Below are positions 54,738 to 63,261 of a DNA stretch of 64,000 nt, piece by piece. The stretch covers positions 2,175,501-2,239,500 of the forward strand of contig NZ_CP032677.1 of assembly GCF_003627215.1 (NCBI RefSeq). Reading direction: 5' to 3'. The notes under the pieces are model-generated. The model saw only the letters and a program-made list of their open reading frames with translations, did no database searches and was not told the origin of the DNA. The DNA comes from Pseudomonas sp. Leaf58 (lineage in GTDB: Bacteria; Pseudomonadota; Gammaproteobacteria; Pseudomonadales; Pseudomonadaceae). Both the position numbers and the translations under genes were made by a program. Within the stretch, counting starts at the first letter, position 1. The number at the start of each line of letters is the position of its first letter.

Positions 54738-54752
54738 TGGAACGCAGTTTCA
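54738..54752. promoter_or_regulatory. IclR operator-like palindrome 2
   Basis: TGGAAC-GCA-GTTTCA, matching the site at 53702-53716 with one arm mismatch, 37 bases upstream of the Gfo/Idh/MocA gene. Confidence 0.5.
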
Positions 54753-54788
54753 GAATCACTGAAACAACAATGACAAGAGGACAGGCTG

Positions 54789-55841
54789 TTGAACCCACCC
54801 CTTCGTATTGCCTTGATCGGCGCTGGTAGCATGGGCCGTCAGCATTACCAGCACTTGCTCAATGTGCCGCAGGCCCAATTGTGCGCCGTGGCCGACCCAA
54901 GCCCGCAAGCCGAGGCCTTCGCCGCCGAATGCGGCGTACCGTGGTTGGCCGACCACCGGCGCATGCTGGAAAGCGTGCGGCCCGAGGCAGTGATCGTTGC
55001 CAACCCGAACAACCTGCACGTCGCCACCGCCCTGGACTGCGTCGAGGCCGGCGTAGCGGTGCTGGTGGAAAAACCAGTGGGCGTGCACCTGGATGAAGTG
55101 CGCACGCTGGTGGAAACCTCGCGCCGGCGCAATGTGCCGGTATTGGTCGGCCACCACCGTCGGCACAACCCGCTGATCGCCAAGGCCCATCAGGTGATCG
55201 CCGACGGCAAGCTGGGGCGGTTGATCAACGTCACCGCACTGTGGCAGCTGCAAAAGCCCGAAAGCTACTTCGAAACCCCCTGGCGCCGCGAGCCGGGCGC
55301 TGGCTTCTTGCTGACCAACCTGATCCATGACCTCGACCTGCTGCGCCACCTGTGCGGCGAGGTGGTGCAGGTGCAGGCGTTCACCCGCAACGATGTACGC
55401 GGGTTTGCCAATGAAGACAGCGCGGCGGTGCTGCTGCAATTCGCCAATGGTGCGCTGGGCAGCCTGACCGGCTCCGACGCGGTGGCCGCGCCCTGGAGCT
55501 GGGAGCTGGACTCCGGTGAAAGCCCGGTCTATCCGCGCCAGGATGGCCAGCCGTGTTACCTGCTGGCCGGCACCCAGGGCGCGCTGAGCATTCCCCAGCT
55601 CAAGCGCTGGCACTACGCCGAGGTGGGGGCGGGTTGGCATACGCCGTTGTTGCAGCGCGAGGAAAGCATTCCCGCCGGCGAAGCATTGACCCTGCAACTG
55701 CAGCACTTCGTGCGGGTTGCCCGGGGTGAACAAGCGCCGCTGATCGATGCCGCCGACGGTGGCCGCACCCTGGCGTTGGTCGAGGCCATCCGCCAGGCAG
55801 CGCAAAGCGGCCGGGCCTGTGCGCCCGAGCAAATTGGCTAG
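54789..55841 (+). CDS. Gfo/Idh/MocA family oxidoreductase
   Basis: A protein of 350 residues with a TTG start 8 nt after AGAGGA; no in-frame ATG fits better. The N-terminal Rossmann fold shows 'RIALIGAGSMGRQHYQHLL' and the family Lys-Pro motif in 'VLVEKPVGVHLDEV'. A catalytic-region motif 'GAGFLLTNLIHDLDLLRHL' supplies the conserved His/Asp. It oxidises or reduces a polyol, sugar or cyclitol with NAD(P). Followed by the TIM-barrel gene after 30 bases. Confidence 0.9.
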   Translation: MNPPLRIALIGAGSMGRQHYQHLLNVPQAQLCAVADPSPQAEAFAAECGVPWLADHRRMLESVRPEAVIVANPNNLHVATALDCVEAGVAVLVEKPVGVHLDEVRTLVETSRRRNVPVLVGHHRRHNPLIAKAHQVIADGKLGRLINVTALWQLQKPESYFETPWRREPGAGFLLTNLIHDLDLLRHLCGEVVQVQAFTRNDVRGFANEDSAAVLLQFANGALGSLTGSDAVAAPWSWELDSGESPVYPRQDGQPCYLLAGTQGALSIPQLKRWHYAEVGAGWHTPLLQREESIPAGEALTLQLQHFVRVARGEQAPLIDAADGGRTLALVEAIRQAAQSGRACAPEQIG

Positions 55842-55871
55842 TGCATCCTTTACTTATTCTGGTGACGATTG

Positions 55872-56687
55872 ATGACTGATCGAATTTTCTCCCTGGCGGC
55901 CCTGACGGTCCTGGAACTGTCCCCGCCGGACATGGTAGAGGCTGCGGCCCGCGCCGGTTACAGCCACGTTGGCCTGCGCCTGGTGCCGGCCACCGAGCAG
56001 GAGCAGCATTTTCCGCTGGTGGCCGATGCCGACCTGCGCCGGCACACCCAGGCCCGCCTGCGCGACACGGGCATCAAGGTGCTTGACCTGGAGATCCTGC
56101 GCCTGAAACCGGAAACCTGCGTGGCCGATTTCGAGCCGATCTTGGCGGTGGGAGCCGAGCTGGGTGGCACTGAACTGCTGGTGGCCGGCAACGACCCGGA
56201 TGAGGCGCGTTTGACCGAGCGCTTCGCCGCGTTGTGCGACCTGGCGGCGGGTTTCGGCATTCATCCGCACCTAGAATTCATGCCCTGGACCGAAGTGCGC
56301 GACCTGCGCCAGGCCATGCGGGTGGTAGCCAACGCCGACCGCGCCAATGGTTGCGTGCTGGTGGACGCCTTCCACTTCAACCGCTCCCGCTCTGCGTTGC
56401 ACGACTTGGCGCACCTGGCGCCGCAGTGCATGCGCTATGCCCAGCTGTGCGACGTCGCCGGCCCAGTGCCGGCCACCATGGACGAGATTTTGCGCCAGGC
56501 CCGCAATGAGCGGCGCTTCCCGGGTGAGGGCGACGCCGACCTGGTCGGCCTGTTGCGCAGCTTGCCGGCGAACGTGCCGCTGAGCCTGGAAATCCCCACG
56601 CGGCAGTTGCTGGAGCAGGGCATCAGCGGCGAACAGCGCGCGCGCATGGCGTTGGAGAAGGCCAGGGCGGTGTTGGCCACGGTCTGA
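55872..56687 (+). CDS. Sugar phosphate isomerase/epimerase-like TIM-barrel protein
   Basis: A protein of 271 residues of the xylose-isomerase-like AP endonuclease 2 fold. Visible metal-site segments are 'GIHPHLEFMPWTEVRDLRQA', 'VDAFHFNRSRSALHDLAHLA' and 'VPLSLEIPTRQLL'. ATG at 55872 preferred over the adjacent TTG. Members include hydroxypyruvate isomerase, inosose isomerase and 3-dehydroshikimate dehydratase, so the reaction is not decided. It forms an operon with the preceding oxidoreductase. Confidence 0.87.
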   Translation: MTDRIFSLAALTVLELSPPDMVEAAARAGYSHVGLRLVPATEQEQHFPLVADADLRRHTQARLRDTGIKVLDLEILRLKPETCVADFEPILAVGAELGGTELLVAGNDPDEARLTERFAALCDLAAGFGIHPHLEFMPWTEVRDLRQAMRVVANADRANGCVLVDAFHFNRSRSALHDLAHLAPQCMRYAQLCDVAGPVPATMDEILRQARNERRFPGEGDADLVGLLRSLPANVPLSLEIPTRQLLEQGISGEQRARMALEKARAVLATV

Positions 56688-56749
56688 CTGTAGGTGCGCA
56701 TGCCCTGAGCTAGGCCGCGCCTGCACATAAAGCGCCTATCGGCCTGCGC

Positions 56750-56773
56750 AAAAAAAGGGCCCGCAAGGGCCCC
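56750..56773 (-). terminator. Rho-independent terminator of the MFS gene
   Basis: On the minus strand: GGGCCC-TTGC-GGGCCC followed by seven T. It lies 23 bases after the MFS stop. It lacks a T-tract in the plus direction but may still slow transcripts from the isomerase gene. Confidence 0.85.
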
Positions 56774-56795
56774 GTAGAGGTAAGTGGCTGCGCGC

Positions 56796-58121
56796 TTATG
56801 CGCGCTCGACCTGGCGCGGTGCCATGAAGTACATCCACACCAGCGCCAGGAAGTACATGGCCGGGATCATGGTGAACAGCACGGCATAGTTGTTGTCGGT
56901 AGCGGTCAGCACGCTGCCGACGATCTGGGTCATGAACATGCCGCCAATCGCTGCGCACATGCTGCCGAAGCCGAACACGGTGCTCACCAGGTGCTTGGGC
57001 GTGTAGTCCATCACCAGGCTCCAGATGTTTGCCGTCCACGCCTGGTGCGCGCCCACCGCCAGCGAGATGGCCGCCACCGCGACCCACAGGCCACTGGCGT
57101 TGGCGGCGAAGATGACGCTAACCATGGTGCAAGCGAAGATCAGCATCGACACCAGCCGCGCTGTAGTCGCACGCACGCCACGGCCAATCAGCCAGGACGA
57201 CAGGATGCCGCCACCAATGCTGCCGAAGTCTGCGGTCAGCCAGATGATGATCAGCGGGATACCCATCTGGGTCACATTGATGCCCAGGCTGTACTGTTGG
57301 TTGAGGAACGGCGGCAGCCAGTACAGGTAGAACCAGAACACCGGTGCGGTAATCGCATAGGCCACCGCGAAGGCCCAGGTGCCACGCAGGCGCAGGATGC
57401 GGCTGAACGGCACGCGGGTTGGCTCGGGCTCGTCGTCTTGCTGGATGTACTGCACCTCGCTCTGGCGCACGCGGGGGTGATCTTCAGGGTTGTAGTACTT
57501 CAGCAGCCACAGCACCACCCACACCAGGCCCAGGCTGCCCATGGCGATGAACGCGGCCTGCCAGCCCCACACGGCCAAAATCAGCGGCAGCAGGGCCGGG
57601 GTAACCATGGCGCCGACGTTGGTGCCGGCGTTGAACAGGCCGGTGGCGATGGCCCGCTCACCCGCCGGGAACCATAAGCGCACGGTCTTCACACAGGCTG
57701 GGTAGTTGGCGGCCTCGGTCAGGCCAAGGATGAAGCGGCAGACCATGAAACCAGCCGCCGAGGTGGCCAGGCCATGGGCGCCGGTGGCCAGGCTCCATAG
57801 CAGCACGGCGAAGAAGAACGCGCGTTTTACCCCGACTTTGTCGATCAGTCGGCCTTGTAGCAGGAAGCCGATCGCGTAACCGACCTGGAACCAGAAGTTG
57901 ATGTTGGCGTAGTCCATCGCCGTCCAGCTCATCTGCTTGGCCAGGACGGGCTGCATGATGCCGAGGGCGGCACGGTCGATGTAGTTCAGGGTGGTGGCGA
58001 AGAACACCAGGGCGAGCATGCCCCAACGGGTCTTGCCGACGCCGAAGGCGCCGCGAAGCTTGTCGCCGATTGAACCCTGGGGCATCCGAGGGGCGGCGGG
58101 GATGGTCTTGGAATGGTTCAT
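56796..58121 (-). CDS. MFS transporter, anion:cation symporter (ACS) type
   Basis: A protein of 441 residues from the ATG at 58121 (MNHSKT). Twelve helices; ACS-type features are 'LNYIDRAALGIMQPVLAKQM' in helix 1 and 'MVCRFILGLTEAANYPACVK' in helix 4. These transporters import organic acids such as galactonate, glucarate or phthalate. It is convergent with the oxidoreductase/isomerase operon and probably supplies its substrate. The leader has a weak TTGAAATTGTATTCA (58136-58150) partly resembling the IclR sites. Confidence 0.9.
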   Translation of the reverse strand: MNHSKTIPAAPRMPQGSIGDKLRGAFGVGKTRWGMLALVFFATTLNYIDRAALGIMQPVLAKQMSWTAMDYANINFWFQVGYAIGFLLQGRLIDKVGVKRAFFFAVLLWSLATGAHGLATSAAGFMVCRFILGLTEAANYPACVKTVRLWFPAGERAIATGLFNAGTNVGAMVTPALLPLILAVWGWQAAFIAMGSLGLVWVVLWLLKYYNPEDHPRVRQSEVQYIQQDDEPEPTRVPFSRILRLRGTWAFAVAYAITAPVFWFYLYWLPPFLNQQYSLGINVTQMGIPLIIIWLTADFGSIGGGILSSWLIGRGVRATTARLVSMLIFACTMVSVIFAANASGLWVAVAAISLAVGAHQAWTANIWSLVMDYTPKHLVSTVFGFGSMCAAIGGMFMTQIVGSVLTATDNNYAVLFTMIPAMYFLALVWMYFMAPRQVERA

Positions 58122-58434
58122 AGACTGCTCATTTCTTGAAATTGTATTCAGCTGCGGTGCTACCGGTACGTGGCCGGTTCCCAGGCAGGGTGGGGCACGC
58201 AAGGCCGGTGCATGGTGAGCAGTGAAAACAGCAGCGTCAATTCAAGGGAGGGGCTAGTGTTCGGTTATCGAACGGTAGCGTTGGCCTGCGGGTGCGATAG
58301 GCGGGCAACGTACATTGAGGGTAGACGGCGTAGGCCCTCGTTGCTCGATGCGGCAGGCCGGTGCAGGGTAAGTGGGAGGTGAGGGTTGATAGTGGAGAGT
58401 GTTTTGGGCAGGGCATTAACTGTTTTAAGTGCAA
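58122..58434. other. Intergenic interval without recognised genes
   Basis: The 313 bases between the MFS gene and the MvaT-like gene contain the MFS promoter region. I see no convincing coding frame, RNA gene or repeat. Both neighbours lie on the minus strand. Confidence 0.5.
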
Positions 58435-58830
58435 TCACATCCACACAGTTGCCCAGCGTTCGACTTCCACCCGGCCGTATTGCTGAATCCATATTTTGAC
58501 GGTTTTATGCAACGTGCTTTTTGCTTCTACTACCTCACCGGTGTATGGGTTTCTGTAATATTTGCTTTGCCGCGCTGTGAAACGTGGGAGTGGTGAAGGG
58601 GGTAACCAATAGTTTCGAGTTTTGTCACCGTTATTCTTACTCTTGCGCTCACTTTCGCTGAGGGCCAGTACTTCCGATAGGCCGAATTGGTATTCGGCAA
58701 GCAAATCATGGAGTTTGCTCTCGAACTCGAATTCACGTCTTAGGCGGGGGTCGATTTTTATGACGGACAGTTCGGACCTTTTGCTAGCGAGCAAGCGCTC
58801 GAGTGCGCGATATTCGGCGAGGCGGGACAT
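58435..58830 (-). CDS. MvaT/H-NS-family nucleoid protein, divergent paralogue
   Basis: A protein of 131 residues. The N-terminal coiled-coil dimerisation helix starts 'MSRLAEYRALERLLASKRSE' and continues 'DPRLRREFEFESKLHDLLAE', as in MvaT. The C-terminal DNA-binding part has the MvaT core 'YYRNPYTGEVVEAKSTLHKT' and ends 'VERWATVWM'. MvaT proteins bind A+T-rich DNA and silence foreign genes. The ATG at 58830 follows GGAGAAACACC. The linker and C-terminus differ clearly from housekeeping MvaT/TurA, so I take it as an accessory (TurC/D/E-like) paralogue. Confidence 0.85.
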   Translation of the reverse strand: MSRLAEYRALERLLASKRSELSVIKIDPRLRREFEFESKLHDLLAEYQFGLSEVLALSESERKSKNNGDKTRNYWLPPSPLPRFTARQSKYYRNPYTGEVVEAKSTLHKTVKIWIQQYGRVEVERWATVWM

Positions 58831-59120
58831 GGTGTTTCTCCATCGGTTGATGGGGGTAGTGTTAGTGGCTGTTGGGGGAGAATGCAAGCAGGGAAATAAT
58901 TTGTGAAAATTTTCTTGGCGGGTAATGCTGGTGTCGTAGTCCGTGATTTTGTTTGTTTTTTAGTTGAGGGTGTAAGTATCTTCTTACAATGGAAATTTGG
59001 TGTATTAATAAAGTTGCTAATGAGGTTGTGCCTTTGGGGCGCCCGACGACGTTGGGCCGCAGACGGCCCAAAACGTTTGTCTGACAGACTTTACTTCGTC
59101 CAGATAGTTGGCTTTTGCCG
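58831..59120. other. A+T-rich spacer upstream of the MvaT-like gene
   Basis: The 290 bases include runs such as AAATAATTTGTGAAAATTTT at about 58892-58911 and TTGTTTGTTTTTTAG at about 58950. It is both the promoter region of the MvaT-like gene and the 3' flank of the PAAR gene. A plausible self-binding site for the silencer. No reliable gene. Confidence 0.45.
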
Positions 59121-59378
59121 CTAGTCAACGAGCCAACCCGGGTCTCCCTCGACCAGCGTTCCTCCGTGGTTGGTTGTGTCGCCCTCCCTAGCCGCGGATT
59201 GGCCCTCGATGATTGTGCAGCTAGCACCGCTTTCTATGATGGCGCCGCAACTGACACGGTCGCCCACGCGCGCGACCTCCCGGCCGTCCACGAATGTTGC
59301 ACTTGCGCCAGTTTCCACGATCCCTTCGCCATGGATCGGGCAGCTATGGCGATGACCTACGAGTACGATGGGTTTCAT
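59121..59378 (-). CDS. PAAR-domain T6SS tip protein
   Basis: A protein of 85 residues, a bare PAAR domain: 'MKPIVLVGHRHSCPIHGEGI', 'FVDGREVARVGDRVSCGAII' and 'IIEGQSAAREGDTTNHGGTL'. Such proteins fold into a cone that caps the VgrG spike. It has no C-terminal toxin extension. Its start overlaps the membrane protein gene by 4 bases (ATGA), so it belongs to the effector operon. Confidence 0.9.
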   Translation of the reverse strand: MKPIVLVGHRHSCPIHGEGIVETGASATFVDGREVARVGDRVSCGAIIESGASCTIIEGQSAAREGDTTNHGGTLVEGDPGWLVD

Positions 59379-60268
59379 TTGCGCTTCCTTTTGCTTGGTT
59401 TAACCGGGGCTTCTTCGAAGGCTGCTGGAGGCGGTGGTGCCGCACGGACCTTGAACAGTTTGCAGACGAAGTACCAACAGATGGCGACGATGAGGTTGTA
59501 GGGGAACAGCACGGCCCAGAACGGCAGTTGCCAGTTCTTCTTGCCCTGCATTTCACCGGGTTCGCCGGTTCGCCAGGGAGCATAGTGGCGCCAGGCTTCT
59601 GCCGGAGTCAGGCAGATGGCGTGCAGCGGCTTGTGCCACCAGTTGGGTTCGCCGGGTGGGGGGAGTTTGTCCGGGCCGTGGTCCATGAAGTGGCGGAGGT
59701 ATTCCCAGACTTCCGCCACGTGCTTGACGCCGGGTTCTGTGGGTTCGTTGCTGTCAACCCAGAGGCAATCTTTTTGGTGGAGGCTGCCGTCTTCCCGGCG
59801 AGGGGCGAAGGCAAGGGCGTAGCTGGTGCTGAAGGATGAACCACCGAACTCAGTGCGTTTGAAAATACCTCCGCCGGTATTATTCCAGTCGAAAACTAAT
59901 ACCTTGCTCAAACGTCGATAGTAGATTTTTCTGGCATTGCGGTTGAGGCAGAAGGTTGATAGTCCTTTTATGAGATAAATTCGATAGGCCAGAAAAGGAA
60001 GGAAGATAAAAGGTCCAATTACTGTTCCAGCGATCAAGATGGGGCTGAAGGTATATGGGCCCCAGGCTTCGCTGGAAAACAGATCAGGGTAAATACCCAT
60101 CATCAATATGATGATCATTGCGCAGTACAGCTTTCCCATGAAAACGGAGTCTGTTACCCATGGGTTTCTTAGGCATAAGGTATTGTTAGATAAATTTAAT
60201 AGCTGCCCGCCAATAGCAGGTTTAGGACCTGAGTCGGATGTGGTGTTGAATATCCAAATGGTTGCCAT
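59375..60268 (-). CDS. Membrane protein, DUF6708-like, possible immunity protein
   Basis: A protein of 297 residues. Membrane segments at about 45-63, 74-98 and 247-270. The middle contains 'VLVFDWNNTGGGIFKRTEFG' and a Trp-rich 'LRHFMDHGPDKLPPPGEPNW', and the tail is Lys/Pro-rich. I think it belongs to DUF6708, found beside T6SS toxins; family assignment is from memory. It starts 2 bases after the toxin gene stop and overlaps the PAAR gene. In V. cholerae the gene after vasX encodes a multi-helix immunity protein, so an immunity role is plausible. The first half is low in G+C, the second half high. Confidence 0.7.
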   Translation of the reverse strand: MATIWIFNTTSDSGPKPAIGGQLLNLSNNTLCLRNPWVTDSVFMGKLYCAMIIILMMGIYPDLFSSEAWGPYTFSPILIAGTVIGPFIFLPFLAYRIYLIKGLSTFCLNRNARKIYYRRLSKVLVFDWNNTGGGIFKRTEFGGSSFSTSYALAFAPRREDGSLHQKDCLWVDSNEPTEPGVKHVAEVWEYLRHFMDHGPDKLPPPGEPNWWHKPLHAICLTPAEAWRHYAPWRTGEPGEMQGKKNWQLPFWAVLFPYNLIVAICWYFVCKLFKVRAAPPPPAAFEEAPVKPSKRKRK

Positions 60269-60270
60269 GA

Positions 60271-63261
60271 TCAGCGCTCAATACGGAAAACTGAATGGAT
60301 GTCATTGTCTTCGTCCAGCCCTTGATTGACACCGTAAGCTAGATGCAAAGAGACATGGTTTTGGTTGGATAGCCTGTTCTCGAAGTGCAGAATCAAACCT
60401 GCAGCTACAAGATGTCCAGTGGATGCAATTGGGAATACGTCCAACCCGTGGTCGTCACGAAATGTGCTTAAGCTTCCTGACCATTCACTTACCCCTAACA
60501 CGAAACCTGGTAGTAGCACTGTGAACTCTGCAGTTGGCTGAGGCGTGGCTACTTCATTGCGCGTTATCGCTGTCCAGTCTGGCGGTGCCCAGTGGTTGTT
60601 ATGGTGCCATCGAGTGTCGGCGTTGTTTACACCGAGTGAGACGGCCTGCTCAGCTGAAAGGAGTTTTGGCCCGTAATGCTCGTTGTGCCAAGCTTTGATT
60701 TCCGCGTGCATTGACGAGAATGCAGGCAGTTTGTTCTCATGGTCCAAGGTGATTTCAGGACGGACCTCGCCATCGTTATTGCGATTGCCGAAGATGCTGC
60801 GTGCTGCCCAAAATTCAATAGGGCTGTGAAGGTGTTCATGTGCCTTGGCGTGAAGGTAGAGACCTCCTGCAATGATTGTTACCCCTACGAGTACAAGCGC
60901 CGCTGCGGCCCATCCAGCGAAGGGTACTACCGAGGTTGCGCCCGCAATTGCAAGTCCAGCTTCAAGAACGACGGCTGAACCAACCGCCATGGTTAAGCCA
61001 CCCGTCAGCGTGTATGCGCCAGCTGCTAGATTGCCGTTCGCTCGCTGACGCCTTGCCTTGGAGACATCAGAAAACAAGCTGAATGCTATTGCCGGGTATC
61101 CTGCTAAGCGCGCAAACAAATTACTGCTTAAGAATTTTATAACCCCGTTGCCAAAAGCCATTCCAGGTGCTGTTGAACTCAACCTCAGCATCACGGCTTT
61201 CTGCGTTGCGCGCACGCTCACCAGCGTCGCTGCCGCCGCACCCATGACCCCGAAAATCGATGAAGCGAACCCCATGGTGTATTCCGGTGCATTGCTCTGC
61301 TGCAGGCTGTTGTAGGCGGTCTTGAGCGAGATCACGTTGAACCACAGCATCCCTGCGTTCAATCCACCGCCAACACCCGATGTCAGTAACCCGAGAAAAT
61401 TGGGTTTCACCCGCGCGGTGGTGGTCAATTCGATTGACACAGTTCGGCTTCCAGAGACGCGCAGCGCTTTCATCTCTTCAACCTGCGCCATGCCGCTTTT
61501 CAGGTACTTCTCCACCTCCTGGCTGAACGGATTTTCCGCGATGGCCTGCCCGGTAATCTGATAGCGCGCCGCCAACAGCCCCAGCGCTTTCTCGGCATTG
61601 GCTTCACGCGCCGCCAACAACACCTGCTGACGCAGGCCATGACTGGCATCCCAGCGGGTCTGGCCCCGCAGGCGCTTGAGCACCACGGTATTGACCGACT
61701 GGGCGGTGAGGTCGGTAATGTCGGCCATCGCCGGAAAACGGCCCGCCAACCCTTCGATCACGTTGTCGCTGGCGCCGAACAAACTGCCGATCGAATCCGC
61801 TTTGTCCTTGAACGGGTTGAACGGTGCCAAGGCGGTGTAGAGCGGGCTGTCGTGCTGGTCCAGCCACTGTTCGAGACGTTTGAAGCGCCGATCCTGTTCT
61901 TCAGTGCCGGGGGCCGGCTGGCCCATTGGCTGAATCAGCAGTGCCAGGGAGATTTCCAGCCCGCGGGCCGACATGAGTTCGTCGCGGTCGTAGCAGGCGA
62001 GGGCGGCAGCCAGGCTGTAGGGGTTATCGACATGTTGGGGTTCGGCCGTCGCGAGCCAGGCGTCATGATCGTTGCTGGCTTGCAAGGCCTGGTTGCGCAG
62101 GGCTGCGAGGCGTCGTTCCAGCGCATCGCGTTCGGTAAGGAAACGCCGGTATTTGTCGAGATCGAGGCGCTGTGCCAGGCGCGCGCCGCTGGGGGAGTAA
62201 TCTTCATGGGTGAGGGCTTGGAACTGTGACTCGGCTGGAGACAGGGCGGGCCCCCTGCGTGCCGTGCCAAGCCTGAACGCGGCCAGTTCCGGCGAAGGGG
62301 CATCCGCCGGGTACAGGCTTTCCAGCGTCTTGTTCAGCAACATGGCCACCAGGTTGCGGTGGTGGAAATCACGGCTTTGCAGGCTCAGCTGTTCGGCATC
62401 CAGCCGGTAGCAGGCCGGCACGCGCTCCTGCTCGGGCCGCTCTGCGGGTTTCAGGTGTTGCAGCTGCTCGGCGGGCATCAGGTCGCGCAGTTGATGCTGG
62501 TAGGCCGACACCGACAGGCTCAGGTCCAGGGCCATGCCTTCGGCGTCGGCAAGGGCGACCACGACCGGCACCTTCGGCTGGGTGTAGGGGTAGTGCCGGC
62601 CGATGGCCACGAGGTTGCCGATCGGCAAGGTTTCGGTGACCGGGTCGCTGCTCCAGGTCAGGGGCATGCGCCGCTCGGTGGGCTTGAAGTCTTCGACCCA
62701 GGTTTGCAGGGCACTGACCGGCAACACATGGGGCTGGTGTGATGGGGCCGGGTTGCCGGCGATGAGTTCGGCCATGTCCAGCTGGCGCATATGCCGTTTG
62801 CGCAGGGCGGGCGAACCGCTGATGCGGGTGGTCATGGCGTTGCTCCACAGGTGCGGGCTGTAGCCGATCCATACCTCGCTGGCGGTATCGGGGCAGGTAT
62901 CGGCCCAGACCCAGCCCAAGGTGCGGCTGGACAGGTAGCGATCACGCCGGTGGTAGTCGTCCAGCCCGCGGTAGCGCAGTTCCTTGTAGAGGCCGGCGCC
63001 GATGTACTCATGAATGACCAGTTTTTGGCCCCGGGCGCCTTGCATGAACACGTAGACATAGCCCGGTCGCAGCGCGCGCAGGGTGTAGGCGGAGTGCTGC
63101 AGTGGGGCGAAGCCTTGTTCCAGGTTGAAGCCGGCAGCGGCGTAGCGGCAGGCGGGGCTATCGCCGGTGCGTGGGACGATGGCATAGCGCACCGGCAGGA
63201 TGGGGATACGTGCACTGCAGGCCGGGCCGGAGGTGGCGCTGCTGACACTGGCGTCATTCAT
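60271..63261 (-). CDS. VasX-like T6SS effector, predicted membrane-active toxin
   Basis: A protein of 996 residues. The N-terminal region matches the VasX/BTH_I2691 type, with '[20 protein letters not shown]' then '[20 protein letters not shown]'. The middle is helical. From about residue 635 there are several hydrophobic stretches, the longest '[20 protein letters not shown]' onward to '[15 protein letters not shown]' (about 755-805), consistent with pore formation. Last comes a soluble tail. It overlaps the DUF4123 gene by 8 bases. Roughly the last 290 residues come from DNA of much lower G+C content than the first 700. Confidence 0.85.
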   Translation of the reverse strand: MNDASVSSATSGPACSARIPILPVRYAIVPRTGDSPACRYAAAGFNLEQGFAPLQHSAYTLRALRPGYVYVFMQGARGQKLVIHEYIGAGLYKELRYRGLDDYHRRDRYLSSRTLGWVWADTCPDTASEVWIGYSPHLWSNAMTTRISGSPALRKRHMRQLDMAELIAGNPAPSHQPHVLPVSALQTWVEDFKPTERRMPLTWSSDPVTETLPIGNLVAIGRHYPYTQPKVPVVVALADAEGMALDLSLSVSAYQHQLRDLMPAEQLQHLKPAERPEQERVPACYRLDAEQLSLQSRDFHHRNLVAMLLNKTLESLYPADAPSPELAAFRLGTARRGPALSPAESQFQALTHEDYSPSGARLAQRLDLDKYRRFLTERDALERRLAALRNQALQASNDHDAWLATAEPQHVDNPYSLAAALACYDRDELMSARGLEISLALLIQPMGQPAPGTEEQDRRFKRLEQWLDQHDSPLYTALAPFNPFKDKADSIGSLFGASDNVIEGLAGRFPAMADITDLTAQSVNTVVLKRLRGQTRWDASHGLRQQVLLAAREANAEKALGLLAARYQITGQAIAENPFSQEVEKYLKSGMAQVEEMKALRVSGSRTVSIELTTTARVKPNFLGLLTSGVGGGLNAGMLWFNVISLKTAYNSLQQSNAPEYTMGFASSIFGVMGAAAATLVSVRATQKAVMLRLSSTAPGMAFGNGVIKFLSSNLFARLAGYPAIAFSLFSDVSKARRQRANGNLAAGAYTLTGGLTMAVGSAVVLEAGLAIAGATSVVPFAGWAAAALVLVGVTIIAGGLYLHAKAHEHLHSPIEFWAARSIFGNRNNDGEVRPEITLDHENKLPAFSSMHAEIKAWHNEHYGPKLLSAEQAVSLGVNNADTRWHHNNHWAPPDWTAITRNEVATPQPTAEFTVLLPGFVLGVSEWSGSLSTFRDDHGLDVFPIASTGHLVAAGLILHFENRLSNQNHVSLHLAYGVNQGLDEDNDIHSVFRIER

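Noticed and set aside
58903..59124. 73-codon plus-strand hydrophobic frame in the A+T-rich spacer
   Set aside because: Biased composition of A+T-rich DNA can produce such a frame. No homology is recognised, and the end resembles random residues.
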